64,000 nucleotides of DNA, taken from positions 349,912 to 413,911 of the forward strand of contig NW_015971554.1 of assembly GCF_000182565.1 (NCBI RefSeq), written 5' to 3'. Below the pieces are notes generated by a model. That model was not told the DNA's origin. It did no database searches and saw only the letters and a list, made by a program, of their open reading frames with translations. Below, piece after piece: positions 35,801 to 47,644 of this stretch. The stretch is from Spizellomyces punctatus DAOM BR117. Its lineage: Eukaryota > Chytridiomycota > Chytridiomycetes > Spizellomycetales > Spizellomycetaceae. A program made the translations under genes and the position numbers. Position 1 is the first letter of the stretch; each line of letters begins with the position of its first letter.

Positions 35801-38800
35801 GAAACATGGGCGAACAAATGCATCTGGGCACGAGATGTTAAATTCAAGAATCCCGCGATCGATGAGGACGCTGTCTTTTGTATGAGCTACAAGTACAAGA
35901 ATGGCAATATTGGACAACCGGATTTGAATCGGGGCGGTGGTGGTGACAACACCGTCCAGTTGGTGGAATTCACCAAAGAAGGCAAAGCAAAGAAAGTCTT
36001 GATTGACAAGGGGGTTCGAGAATTCTACGTGGTCAATGGTATCATGGTAGTCGCCGCGGAAGTTGCATCCGAGTTGAAACTCTTGGTTTCCGTGAATGGC
36101 CAAGACTTTGTGGCAGCGCAGTATCCTCCAAACACAAAGATTGAGAAAAACGTAAGGGCAGCTCTTGAAACGTGATGAATCAAAATGTTTTCGTTTACTA
36201 AACATATTTTATTTTTTTCATCAGGCGTTCACCGTCCTGCAATCCACTACATCTGGCGTCTTTTTGGACGTTGGACAGAGCACCCGCGAAAATGCTGAAT
36301 ACGGAACCTTGTTCAAATCCAACCAGAACGGAACATACTATTCACGCATGCTTGAAAACACTAATCGAAATGGCCATGGCATGGTTGATTTCGAAAAAAT
36401 GCAGGGCGTCGAAGGTATTATCGTCGGAAATGTCGTTATAAACGTTAATGAGCTCTACGGCTCCATTAGCAAAAAGCTACGTAGCACCATATCATTTGAT
36501 GACGGGAGTACCTGGAAGCCTATTACTGCTCCCAGTTTCGATGCCAATGGAAAAGCGCTCGACTGTAAAGAAGACTGCAGTCTCCACTTGCATTGTCATG
36601 CGGATATGAAAAACACTGTCATGCACGCATCGCAAGCTATGCACTCGAATGCGAATGCAGCGGGTGTCATGGTTGGTGTTGGGAATGTTGGAGCTCATCT
36701 TGACGAGTATAACGAGGGTAATGTCTACATCACGAGAGATGCTGGACATACGTGGATGGAAGTCTTTAAGGATGCTCATCGATGGGCTCTTGGAGATCAT
36801 GGTGGTTTGATTGTGATCATCAACGATGAAGGTCCTACAGATTTCTTGATGTACGTGTACCCGGTTTTGTGCGCTCAAAAACGTGAAACTGAATTTTTTT
36901 ATGGCTTGTAGGTACTCTTGGGATTTCGGCTTAAGCTGGGCAAAGTACAAGTTCGTTTCCCGCCCAATCCGGGTTGCATTGCTGACAACAGAACCCACCT
37001 CGACCTCTCTGAAATTTGTTGTTATCGGGTCTTACGCGTCAACCAACGCTTGGACGGGCGGGATGGCTGTCATTTCTATTGATTTTGACAAGATCTTTGC
37101 TCGACAGTGTCGAAAAGAGAATGGCGACTTTGAGTCATGGATGCCGAGTTCGGGCGATACTGGGAGTGGCCACCGATGCTTCCTGGGCAAGGAGGTAACC
37201 TTTCAGCGCAGGAAAGCAGAAGCACTCTGTCGGGTCGGAAAGGAATTCCAGGACACAGAAAGGAATGATAAGACTTGTCTGTGCACGAATGACGATTTTG
37301 AATGGTATTTGAAATAATGCGTCCCGTCCCCACAGAGGATCATTCTCATCGTTTTGCCATTTTCGCAGTGATTACAACTTTTTCAAGGACCCCACCACGA
37401 AAGAGTGTGTACTATTCGGTGTCGACCCCAAGAGACCAGCAGATTGCCCCAAAGGTACCAAATACGAGGGCTCGTCAGGTTATCGGAAGATCCCCGCATC
37501 GCAATGCGCCGGTGGAGTAGACAAGACAACCGACGTGGAGCGAGAATGTGGCGAAACAGGATCCATTGGAGACGTCATCATCACATCGACTAAATTGGCG
37601 GATGAGTTGGCGGACTACTTTTACTTCAATAACACGGACACAGTGATCATGTTACTTAGGAACGGAAATACTCTGATCAGTCAAGACGGTGGCCGGAAAT
37701 GGGACCGCGTGCTCCAGGATGTTAGAGTTACGGCCATATGGACTGATCCATTTTGGGATACGCGCGCCTGGTTCATCACGAGTAACAAGGAGTTATGGTA
37801 TACAGAGGACAAGGGACATTCTTTCCACTCCCTCACTTTACAGGCGGTGGGATCAACAGACGTTGCCACAGCTAGTGTCCTAAGTACGCACGCCGAGGAG
37901 AAGGGCTGGCTACTGTGGATGGGTCGGCGGGACACTTGTGACGATAAGACGTATCAGAGGTGTACTGACGCATGGTGGAGCACAGATTACGGGAGAACGT
38001 GGAAGCTCCTTTTGCAAAATGTCAGGCAGTGCAGTTGGGCAGTTGACGGGATGTTTAAGGTTAAGGACAGAAACACAGTCTTTTGCATTGACTGGATGAA
38101 GAAATCCTCTGATGTGTGGGTCAAGAGGTTGGCGAAGACGGTTGATGTTGGAATGGGAAAAGAAGGTTTCAAGACGGTTATGGAACGCATTGTTGCTTAT
38201 GCGGTGTTTAATGAGTTTATGGTTGCTCCCATGGTAAGCACCAACCGTTTTTTTCATGTTCTTGTGACAGGTACCTGACTTTCTGTGATAGCAACATGTC
38301 GACAGCAGTGAACTGATCATGCATGTGACATTGGATGGGGAAGAATGGGCTCAAGCACACCTCCCCGCGGGCTTTAAAGTACCTGATATCGGATATACGG
38401 TGCTTCAAAGTACAACTGGGAGCATCTTTCTGGACACGCTCGTGAACCGAGTCAAAGGTCGTGAGTACGGTACGCTTTTCACGAGTAATTGGAATGGAAC
38501 GTTCTACCAGCTCAGTCTGGAGAATACAAACCAAAACCTGAATGGGTATGGTGTCTCATTGGTGTTGCCGTCATGGCCGAGAGTTTGCTAATCGGGTGTA
38601 CCCCCTATAGATTTGTTGATTTTGAGAAGCTGCAAGTACTAGAGGAAATCGCTTTGATCAATCACGTGTCAAATGTTGATGAAGTTGCAGCTGGGGCTAC
38701 CAAGAAGTTGATCAGTAAGATCACGTTTAATGATGGTATGTTGGACCACATACTGTCCGCTGTGATATGCAGTTTTCGTTACCCATACTTGCAAATTATA

Positions 38801-40271
38801 GGTGCTACGTGGAGCTTTATCAAGCCACCAAATACGGACGTACAGGGGAAACCATACGATTGTTCATCGTCTGACGGGCCAAGTTGTTCCTTGCACCTGC
38901 ATTCATATACAACGCGTGAAGACAAACGGGATCAATTCTCGGCCTCCTCGGCAGTTGGCATGATTATGGCAGTGGGAAGTGTCGGGAGCAGTTTGAAAGG
39001 GTACAGAGACTCTGATACCTTCCTGTCACGCGATGGCGGACGAAGCTGGAGTGAGATAACGAAAGACGCACATAGATGGGAATTTGGTGATCACGGGGGA
39101 CTTCTTGTCCTCGTGAACGACGAGGGTCCAACCGATGTCATCAAGTATTCCCTCGATATGGGTAGAACCGACTTCCGGGAACTCAAGTTTACCAATGACC
39201 TTGGCGGGAAGTTAAATGTCAAGTACATGTTCAGTGAGCCAAAGGGTACAGGCAGAGGATTTGTCATTGTGGGGACTCTGAAAGGGGGACCTGCAGATGG
39301 GGAGACGATTGCAGTTCACCTCGGATTTGACAACCTTGGGCTTCGAGAGTGCTTGTTTGATGAATCGAATCATGACATGAGCGACTTTGAAGTTTGGAAT
39401 CCCGGCCGTGAGACCAGTGCAAATGGAACTTGCTTCTTTGGCCAGCAGGTAAAAAGCAGCTATTAAGCGCCCCCTTATCGGCATGACAATTCTTTTAAAA
39501 TGCTGCGGTTATTTTCACTTTTAGATTGATTACTATCGTCGTAAACCGGAACGGCTATGTGTGATTGGTCAACAAAATTTGGAAGGACGAACCAATGCAC
39601 GCCCATGTGAATGTACGATGGCAGACTACGAATGCGAGTATAACCACGCACGAAATGAAAAGGGCGAATGCACCCTCCTTCCCGGTCTGTTACCACCAGA
39701 ACCTCGATGCATTGACGGTCTTTTGAGAAAGCCAACCGCTTACCGTAAGCTCAAGAAATCAAAATGTCAGGGAGGTGCTAACCTGGACTTGGGTGAAGTT
39801 GTGGGGGTCTGTGGACGGAGACGGTTGAGCGGTGCCAGTTGGTTTTTCATCATCGTGGGTTCGGTGGGTGCTGCGGGAGCGGTGACGTGGGGATTCATCC
39901 GGTACCGAGGACGCATGTTTGGAAGAATAAGGTACGGCATCTGGTTACCAGGTTATGCGTTATCTAGCTGTCCAGATTCCTAATTTCCTTTCTGTAACAC
40001 TTTCAGATTGCCTGCGGACGATTACGACTACGTGGCAAACCGCGGCGGCTCTGGCGGACACGGTATCATGGCTACCGCGAACCACATTATACGAACAGCC
40101 GTGGCTGTCTTTGCAGAAGCTGGAGAAGTCGTTGTTGAGCGTGGTCGGCAGTTTTGGGACTGGATCATGGGCAATGTCAGACGGGGGGAGGGATACGCTC
40201 CTGTTGGTGTGCCTGTTGGCGGACGAACGAGTTTGGAAGATACAAGTTTATTGGATTTAGATGATTATTAG
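32814..40271 (+). CDS. Vps10/sortilin-type sorting receptor with three VPS10 modules
   Basis: Fourteen exons: 32814-33005, 33075-33206, 33271-33474, 33548-33841, 33898-33996, 34058-36151, 36225-36850, 36912-37304, 37369-38233, 38292-38546, 38611-38735, 38802-39448, 39525-39931, 40017-40271; 2195 aa in phase. A signal anchor starts the protein (WWAMVVLTTFWSLLVQLAS). Three consecutive beta-propeller modules follow, each opening with a blade such as ARIWRSTDEGRTWTKV, KQVWRSNDEGSTWERV or TLISQDGGRKWDRV. Each closes with a Cys-rich 10CC block (YRRKADANCYVKKKF...YECDVDF; FECDYNFF; YECEYNHAR) and, in modules 1 and 2, a GYRKIP motif. One transmembrane helix (WFFIIVGSVGAAGAVTWGFI) precedes a ~100-residue tail with a tyrosine motif (DDYDYVANR). 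Yeast Vps10 sorts carboxypeptidase Y from late Golgi to vacuole and has two modules in about 1580 residues; this protein has three. Confidence 0.92.
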
Positions 40272-42362
40272 TGGATGAATTTTTTGTTAGGGAAATTGGG
40301 TACATTTTGCCATGTAGCGTTTTGCTTCTTGCTCTGTGAAGGGAATAACAAAATATCAACAAATGGATATTATCATAAAAAAAAAGGGTAACCCACTGAC
40401 TGTCTACGGACTTTTGATTGGTACAATGGCATACTCCAAATGTTGTCAACGAACGAGCGTTGCCCAACCCATTGTGTACTGCACATTCTGGGAATGGGGC
40501 AAAGGTGGATTAACCTTTATGGTAGATATAAGGTTAGGGTTACAAAGATGTGTAGGGTAGATGGTAGATGACAATGTTGAGAATTTCAGGCTTGTACGCA
40601 GTATGTTTACAAAGAACCCAAAAACTTTAAACATTCCATGCAGGGATACCTCAAACGCAAAACGGACGACATGGCGATGGACGTATTGAGGCGAATGACG
40701 ACCTCTAGACCCCGATCCCGCGTTTTAATCCCCTACTGTTCAAGAGCGAAACTCTCTTTGTCAGAAACTTTCCATTCCCCATTTTTTTTTGTTTTTTTGT
40801 GGGGAAGTGGCCCTTGTTAGGATTCTTACAAGACTAGTGCGGGGTATCGGGTATCTGAGTTTACTGTGGCAATGGATTCTTACATTGTCTGATATGCACT
40901 ATAGATGAAATAGTAATGTGTGGACAATGGTGCCGATGTTGTTGGTGACTTAAGTTGTTGGATGCTTCGTTTTTTTTTTTTTTGCATATGATGCCTGCGT
41001 TTTTGTACAGACGGAGCAATATGTCACTTTTTTGTCAATATGGATGCTATCTGTTTTGATCCACATGTTTGGAAATCTCGAAAACAAGAAGTTGTTTTTG
41101 CAGTGTTGAATTCACGGAGTAGATAGACTATGCACATCCAGCACCAAGCCCATAAGGTATGTACACTTGGAGATACTTTCTAGTACTTTGAGCAAAACGT
41201 CCGTAGTGTGTCCGATCCGTCTCTTTTCGATCTCGAGCCTTGGAAATTTTACATACAAGGATTGGAAATACAAAAGACATTATAAAGAATTATTTCGAAC
41301 CCTTTTTCCCGTTCCGCCTCAAACCTTCGAAAATAATGCAGAGTATGCAACATTTTTCTAATGTTATTCTGTATCAACCAACGGAAGACTAGGCATTCCG
41401 CAGATTCCTACTCTTGTGTTCACAAAATATAATAGAAGATGGATATCAAATATGTCCCTCTTCAATTGGCATCTCCAAGGGATGAAGCAAGATGGAATTT
41501 GCCAGGATATATTCAAAACGGTCTTCTCTCTCATGTTGAATAATCCAGAAGAATGTCTGTGGATTCTACCCGGAACGAAACACATCTGGAGGAGACTGAT
41601 CGTTAACCCTTTATTTACTGATAGCATCTAGTGTGCAGCTGGTGTACATTGTCATGATCAAGTTTTAGCTCTTTCAACAATACCGATATTAAGATTAAGA
41701 GGGAGAGGCGAAATATTGGTACTGTATGTTCAAAACGACGTCGATTTTGATGAAGATGGCAATCTAATTCTACGGGTTTCTCGCTGTAGTTGATGATGGA
41801 TTATGAGGATTGAAACAACTGTAGAGTAGGTACGCTTTTGGCATTGGCGATGTATAGCGGAAAACATCCTGTTCGTTGCTGGACGAAGGATTGTTCCTCT
41901 GAACCCCATCTTCTTATGACGATACCTCTAATTCTGTTCGTGTTTTGTTGTTGACTCTGATGTTCTGTTGAGGTTTCCTTTGTCATTCCCAGTTGGATAT
42001 TTTGTTCCTTTCGGGTGATTTGACGATTTGCTCGCCGCCGCTGTCCAAGCGGCAGATGCAGATGTGAAGTGAAGCTAAACAGATTCAAATAAACCAATTC
42101 AATCCACCGATTTGCAGTGGGCACACCATGTTGTCAACCGCATCATTAAGTCGGGCATCATTGGTATCTCTTTTCCAACCTTTAACAATAGGAGCCGCAG
42201 TGTGTCTACATAATACCAACGTCTTCAAAGAACGACTGAAATTATTCATTGAGCCCATTCACGATGAAATAGTCTGGTGTAAACAGATCATTGGGATATG
42301 GAGGTACGGACTACATAATTGAAGCGGTTAACAAACTTTCATAGTTATTGCAAAAGTTCCAT
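40272..42362. other. gene-free region with possible coding debris
   Basis: No intact gene. Between about 41160 and 41640 the plus strand has two open frames with protein-like composition (one contains DIFKTVFSLMLNNPEECLW and ILPGTKHIWRRL) interrupted by stops, suggesting a decayed gene I cannot identify. A poly-T tract lies near 40970-40983. Confidence 0.4.
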
Positions 42363-42509
42363 TGGCGCTCTCTTGTTTCTGGTATTGTGGTTATCGGTGG
42401 CCTAACCTGGCTGACTGAGAGTGGGCTGTCGATCGTAGAATGGGACACGTCCAAAGGGATGAAACCACCAATATTACAGCAAGAATGGGAAGCCGTTCCC
42501 AGAATATGA
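42363..42509 (+). pseudogene. COX15 (haem A synthase) gene fragment
   Basis: The frame reads [20 protein letters not shown], then [20 protein letters not shown], and stops at TGA. This is the first transmembrane segment and loop of Cox15/CtaA-family haem A synthase (consensus [18 protein letters not shown], followed by EWKPVTGxLPPL and QEEWE). Arg of TRLTESG is replaced by Trp. Stops lie immediately upstream and downstream, and none of the other Cox15 helices is visible nearby. It is therefore a fragment rather than a gene. Functional Cox15 converts haem O to haem A in the mitochondrial inner membrane; an intact copy is expected elsewhere in the genome. Confidence 0.7.
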
Positions 42510-42704
42510 GCTGTTGACAGTATGGCGTAGGAACTTGAGTTGGTTGGCGCGCCTCACCTATCCATTCCCATTACGGGCTGCAGGTTGTTAACGTCGGGTC
42601 CATAATAGTATCTATCCATCGCTCATGCTCAAGCCAGGATTCCCATATCTAATGCCCATGTCTCCGTCATAGCACTTTTGACATTTCTCAGATGGAGGAA
42701 AGTG

Positions 42705-42941
42705 CTACAAAATGGAATCAAACTGGCGCCGATTGTTCACGACCAGGTTGTGATTGGCCCGGTTCCTCCAAGTTATTGTCATGGTATAATGATATGCATT
42801 GAACACCATACCATACAGTATCCGATTGGATGTCTGTTGATCGGATTCCTGCAACAATGAGAATAACGTATCCATGTTCTCCCAAGCCTTTGTCATGTTA
42901 CTGTATGCTGCCACATCCGCGACTACCCGTTCTTGGATCAC
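42705..42941 (-). pseudogene. possible PPR/TPR-repeat protein fragment
   Basis: A minus-strand open frame contains RVVADVAAYSNMTKAWENMD, TLFSLLQESDQ and SNRILYGMVFNAYHY. This resembles two consecutive pentatricopeptide helix pairs (consensus V-x-TYN-x-LI-x-A and Y-x-x-LI-x-A/Y). There is no start methionine or neighbouring repeat in frame, so I read it as a remnant. The similarity is a judgement on pattern only. Confidence 0.3.
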
Positions 42942-43721
42942 ATTACTCCAATTGATTCAGAGTGTAGCGTATTTTCAAATCCTTTCTGATATAAAGAAAA
43001 TTGGCAGGACGTGAAATCATGACTGCGTCATGTCTTTCCGAGCTACCATCGACCTTGTGCTTGCTTTCAGACCTGTCGCAAGGCAATGGCTTTACAACAT
43101 GGATGCATGAATCCCGAACCGCTGAACCTTTCATGACAGGCCCCGGTGACTGAAGATCCCAATAAAAACAGCGTTTCTAAACTCCGAGGAAGTAGCATTT
43201 ATTTCATCATGAGAAAAAGGGTTTATACGCGACCACGGTACTCTGACTACGGGTAAGTGGGATTTACCGTCACATTGAATGTGGGGGTTGCGGCCACCCC
43301 AACCCATCGTTTTTGCCAAGCTATTGCGACGTTTCACGGCCGACGATACAATAAGTTATCATTCGTTGGCCTTGTATTACACCGCCGCCGAAGAACTCCA
43401 CCGGAGTAATTTAGGGCTTTAATTGTAATCTACAATGTCAACATCGTAGAACATATAGCTCCGGAAAGCGAAACGATTCATGTTTCGATCGTTGGAAAGA
43501 ACACCTCCTAGTAGATTACGTAAGTGTTCCATCCAGAAGTCACATGATCTTAAGCGGTGGGCAATAATAGCGCGAAACTCGGCCCTCTGCTCGGTGGGCG
43601 GAGAACGAGGTTCGCTTTGTTTGGCGTTTGAGGTAAATTTGGGAAATTGGGATGGAGGAGATGTTTATATGATAACCCGGTGGAGACGAGATACCCCACA
43701 CCAACGTACAGTCGAAAAAAA
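42942..43721. other. intergenic
   Basis: No supportable gene. It includes the upstream region of the HxHP protein gene; open frames are short and without domain signatures. Confidence 0.45.
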
Positions 43722-44750
43722 ATGGAAATGTACAGAGCTGATATTTTACCGCTATTAGCGAGCAACAACAATGACATCAAGGACACGGTCCTCCTCCCGC
43801 CGGCTCCAAAGCCAAGACGACGACTGAACAAGAAGGTTATCCTCAGTTGTGGCATCTCACTCCTACTCCTCATGACGACTTGTGCAACAATTATTTTCAT
43901 CCGGCGCCGTTCAAAACCTCTCCCTCCTATTTACTCGATTACTTTGGACGGTGAGGATGTGCCTCCACTGAACCAAACGACAACCCTTGCCTTCACGGTC
44001 ACCGATTCCAATACCAATCAACGTGTCTCATACGAAGAATTTGCGGTTCCCGGGGAAAAAAGTCTACATGTAGCATTGGTGTCCCCGGGTGCGCAAGTAT
44101 TCGGTCATATCCATCCAGAGGATTTTGGCGGTAATGACCTCAAGGTTGATTTTCGATTTCCTGTATCTGGAAATTGGGCGGTGGGAGTTGGCCATTCTAG
44201 TGGAAAGCATCTATTTCATGCTACCGTTCCGGGTGAACCCGTCTCTACACCAGTGCTGGGCAACTCTACATGGGAGACGATCGGTCAAGGACTAAAGGTC
44301 TCGCCAGGGGACGTTTACACTTCTCCGATTTACTTTAATGACGATGCCATCGCTGTTCACGGAAAGTACATTATGCGTCTTGAGATGCTAAACAACGGGA
44401 CCAATGTACGCCCTGGTGCCTGCACACCGTTCACAATACGAGTGTACGACAAGGCGGGGAATGTCATCGACGATCTTCGCCCTTTTCTTAATTCGCCTGC
44501 CCATGTCATCATCACCCGATCCGACCAAGCGAGTCTATACCATGTACATGGGTTGCCGGCTACATTAGCAGCACGGTGTACGGGCGGCCGCAATGCGGCG
44601 CACCTTCATAGCGCGATGGCCATGAGTTCTGTGCTAAATGGGGCAGTGGGCTTTGATGCATCGTTGGAAGTGGGTCACTGGACAGTCGTGGCACAACTCG
44701 CGAGAGGGGATGAAATGATTGTTGGCAGGTTTATTTTAGTCGTTAGTTGA
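43722..44750 (+). CDS. membrane-anchored HxHP-motif extracellular protein, bacterial-like
   Basis: A single exon of 342 aa from ATG 43722. A basic cytosolic head (PKPRRRLNKK) precedes one transmembrane helix at about residues 39-60, so it is probably a type II membrane protein with an extracytosolic beta-rich domain. That domain carries LHVALVSPGAQVFGHIHPED (His129-x-His131-Pro), resembling the HVHP/HLHP block of bacterial secreted beta-sandwich proteins linked to metal or efflux functions. Near the C-terminus, AAHLHSAMA (His294, His296) is followed by GHWTVVAQLARGDEMIVGRF, also typical of those proteins. Metal binding by the histidines is inferred. The absence of introns among intron-rich neighbours, together with the bacterial-like motif, suggests possible horizontal transfer. 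The upstream open frame lacks a plausible start. Confidence 0.7.
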   Translation: MEMYRADILPLLASNNNDIKDTVLLPPAPKPRRRLNKKVILSCGISLLLLMTTCATIIFIRRRSKPLPPIYSITLDGEDVPPLNQTTTLAFTVTDSNTNQRVSYEEFAVPGEKSLHVALVSPGAQVFGHIHPEDFGGNDLKVDFRFPVSGNWAVGVGHSSGKHLFHATVPGEPVSTPVLGNSTWETIGQGLKVSPGDVYTSPIYFNDDAIAVHGKYIMRLEMLNNGTNVRPGACTPFTIRVYDKAGNVIDDLRPFLNSPAHVIITRSDQASLYHVHGLPATLAARCTGGRNAAHLHSAMAMSSVLNGAVGFDASLEVGHWTVVAQLARGDEMIVGRFILVVS

Positions 44751-45155
44751 GATTATCTAGCATCTGTAACACAAAAGCCATGTAGCAACTGGTTTGTACA
44801 TAGCGCATTAGTACCCTCCCTTATCCAGGGGATAACATAATAGGTAGTAATATAAATGCACATTCATTGACCCCTGATCTCTTCACCAACGTGGCCGTAT
44901 CTCCGCCTTGTCCTGCCCTGACTATGCCATGACACCCATTTCACGCCTGAGATTGTCTCTGATTGAATCGATCGCCTGACATTTTACAAAGAATGCCACG
45001 TTGGGATTTTGAGCGAGCAAGGGAGAGGGTAAACGTGATACATCAACTTACAGCATATGAAGAGTCCCGATTAAAATCTGCTGCCCTATGAAAGGACGGG
45101 ACCGCATGGGTTAAGAGCCACATGGCAGATTGAATGTTTCTTTATTTCCGTTACT
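44751..45155. other. convergent intergenic region
   Basis: 3' flanks of the HxHP gene (+) and the coiled-coil gene (-). No gene seen. Confidence 0.5.
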
Positions 45156-47282
45156 TTACCGCTTGTCACGAAGGAGTTGACCTATTTCCGTCTGTAGATT
45201 GATCATGACAAAAGTAAGGACTCAATATGAGGCTAACCAAAGTTTGAACAGAAAACTACAAACCTGCAATTCAATCTTGCATTTTGTCAACTCGTCTATT
45301 TGAATGTGGGCTTGCAATCGGTCCCGATCTGCAGTTCATAGAACGTTTAAGAGTTTTGTTGAAAAAGGTCCATGCGACTCTTCTCGGGCTTTTACCATAC
45401 TGCTCTCTTAGCTCTTTCAACTTTCTGTTCATTCTAAGAACATGAATGAAAAGGATTAGGTCCAAAACCATATTCGATGGCTCTATGGGTGACAAATGGA
45501 GCAAAACTTTTGCCAACATACGTTTGGACAACCTCATCTAATTCAACCTCTTTCTTTTTTAACGCTCTTCGCAATCCTTCTTCCACCTCTGCCGAATTTC
45601 TCAATGCCTTCTTGGCAGTATCCACAGCTTGATCTCTGGCATGCCGCGATTCCTCGGCTGTGGTCAGTACCTCCTCCAGATGCCTATTGGTTGCTTGTAA
45701 CTTTGCATTTTTTGCGTCCATGTTTAAAAGGTACTTGTGAAGTAAAGATGTGTGGGATTTGTCCAGATCTTTATGGCTTTTCTGAAGTTGTTTGAGAGAT
45801 GTTGTGAGATGTTTGAGAGTAGGGAGAAGAGGTTCAGGTGCTGCTGACTGTATGGCCAGGGCCGTTGTGGAAAGAAAGGTGATGCAACTGAAAGTACAGA
45901 GTTGAATATCGCAGGAGAACATAAGGAAAATGTACGAGGTACGCACGCTCTGTAATCATCTACGACTGGTTCCCATTTCTTTTTCCACACCTTCAAACCT
46001 TCCATTTCCCTCTTGACACTCCTTAATCCCACCAATTCTTCTTCCAGTTTCTCACACTGTATCGTTCGCTCTCGATTCAGTTTAACTGCATCTTCTAGTC
46101 GGGCAGTTACTTCCTCCAAATGCTGGGCGGATTCAGTAGATGCCGATGTAAGTTTTGTAATGGCTTTGTGTTGGGTTTGGGTCAAGGATAAGAGGGAGGC
46201 GATGTGAGGTGTGAAAGACCGAAGTTGATTTTGGAGTGTTTGCGCTGCAGTCTTGTAGATTAGGGTGAAGGAAAATTGGCGTAGCTGCTTAATGAGCCGC
46301 ACCTTTGGAAGCAATTAAGTCATCGGTCGACAGCCTTAGTTTTAGAGATTCGAGTTCAGAGGTGAGGGATGTTATACGGACGGACTTTTCGGCACAATTA
46401 GAACAGTTGCGAGATTCTGCTTGTTGTCTGGGTCGTAAAAGGTTGGTCCTCTTTTGTTACTGTATGGAAGCCGGGGAAGTACTCACACCTTCTCCCTAAA
46501 CATTTCCGCATTCCTCAATGCGTTTTCCCTTTGCATCTCCAAATCTACCTTCTCCTTCCCAAGTATACCAACTTTTTTGTTCAGCTCAACAATTTCTGAC
46601 TCTCGTTCTGCCAGCCGATCTTCGTATGCTCTGAGGAGGGGCACTGCTGAACCTGTTGGCCGGCAGTTCTATAGAGATATTGGCGATGTATGCCAGGAGG
46701 AGAAGAGATGCAAACTTTTGAAAATTACCTGGAGAAGGTGAGCGAGAGAACTTGACGAGGGAGGAGAGTGCTGAGTTTGATACCATTGTAAAAGTGCATT
46801 TTGTCGGTTTACTGCAACAAATAGAAAAGAGCACGGCATGGTGAGTCACCCTCAAGATGACATTTCAACGTAGATTCTTCGCCGTTCAGCCCACCAGTAT
46901 CCTTCAGTTCTCGAAGTTCATCCACCCACTTGTCACCGACATCCAAAGCATCCACACTCCTATTCACTACATCTTGACGCGTTTGCGTTTCTCGCTCGCT
47001 GTGAACCGTCTGTGCCCTTTGCTCTGTCAAAAACTGTCTAGCGGGTGGGGGCCGTTCCTGAAAGGACGGTAGTGCCTGCCGTACGGCAGGCTTCCACGTT
47101 GACGTCGATCGTCCCTTTGTTTCGAGTAAAGGAGGGGAAACAAATGTGGCGGACTCGCGAGACGCTGGGAGAACGAGATCAGAGTCTTGTTGGGTGGTGG
47201 ACAGAGTTGCGTCTGAAACAAGAGGCCGCGCATGGCTGGGGAGTGAGATTATATGGTGATGGGATTTGGGAATAAGATCCAT
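45156..47282 (-). CDS. coiled-coil protein, function unknown
   Basis: A multi-exon gene read right to left from ATG 47282. The first exon encodes a ~150-residue Ser/Pro/Arg-rich segment ending in KWVDELRELKDTGGLNGEES. Later exons are heptad-rich: YEDRLAERESEIVELNKKVG, LEEVTARLEDAVKLNRERTI, KLEEELVGLRSVKREMEGL, HLEEVLTTAEESRHARDQAV, EVEEGLRRALKKKEVELDEV and MNRKLKELREQY. The last exons splice to DRDRLQAHIQIDELTKCKIELQ, given here as two pieces (DRDRLQAHIQIDE, LTKCKIELQ), and TEIGQLLRDKR, with TAA at 45156-45158. Splice sites at the 3' end are clean and in phase; those in the middle are approximate. Almost the whole protein after the head is predicted coiled coil, suggesting a structural role such as cytoskeletal, centriolar or tethering. 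I do not recognise a named family. Confidence 0.65.
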
Positions 47283-47644
47283 TGCTACTGTTTTCTTTGG
47301 GATCTATGGTGGAGAACTGGGTTTTCCTGGGCGGAAAGTTTGGGATCTCGGACGGCTTACGTTAACCTTGTTCCGACGCGACTTTTGTCGTTCAGATATT
47401 GAAACTTACGACAGTCCACGCCGGTACAACTTGTATTTGACAATAGTATAAGGGACAGATGCAGTAAAGGCAACGAACCAGCGTCATGTTTGCATAACAT
47501 CTTCAATTAGACAATGTTGTTCTAGCTATGAGGTTTTTTCTTTGTCCATTGCATCTCTTTAGTTACGGTTCAACAGCAATAGACCCTGGAAGGGCAGATG
47601 CCGCGTATCCATTCCAGAGTTTCTTGCATAACTCTTGGGCGCGC

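Noticed and set aside
40525-40540. Telomere-like GGTTAGGGTTA
   Set aside because: Under two repeat units; expected by chance and not a telomeric array.
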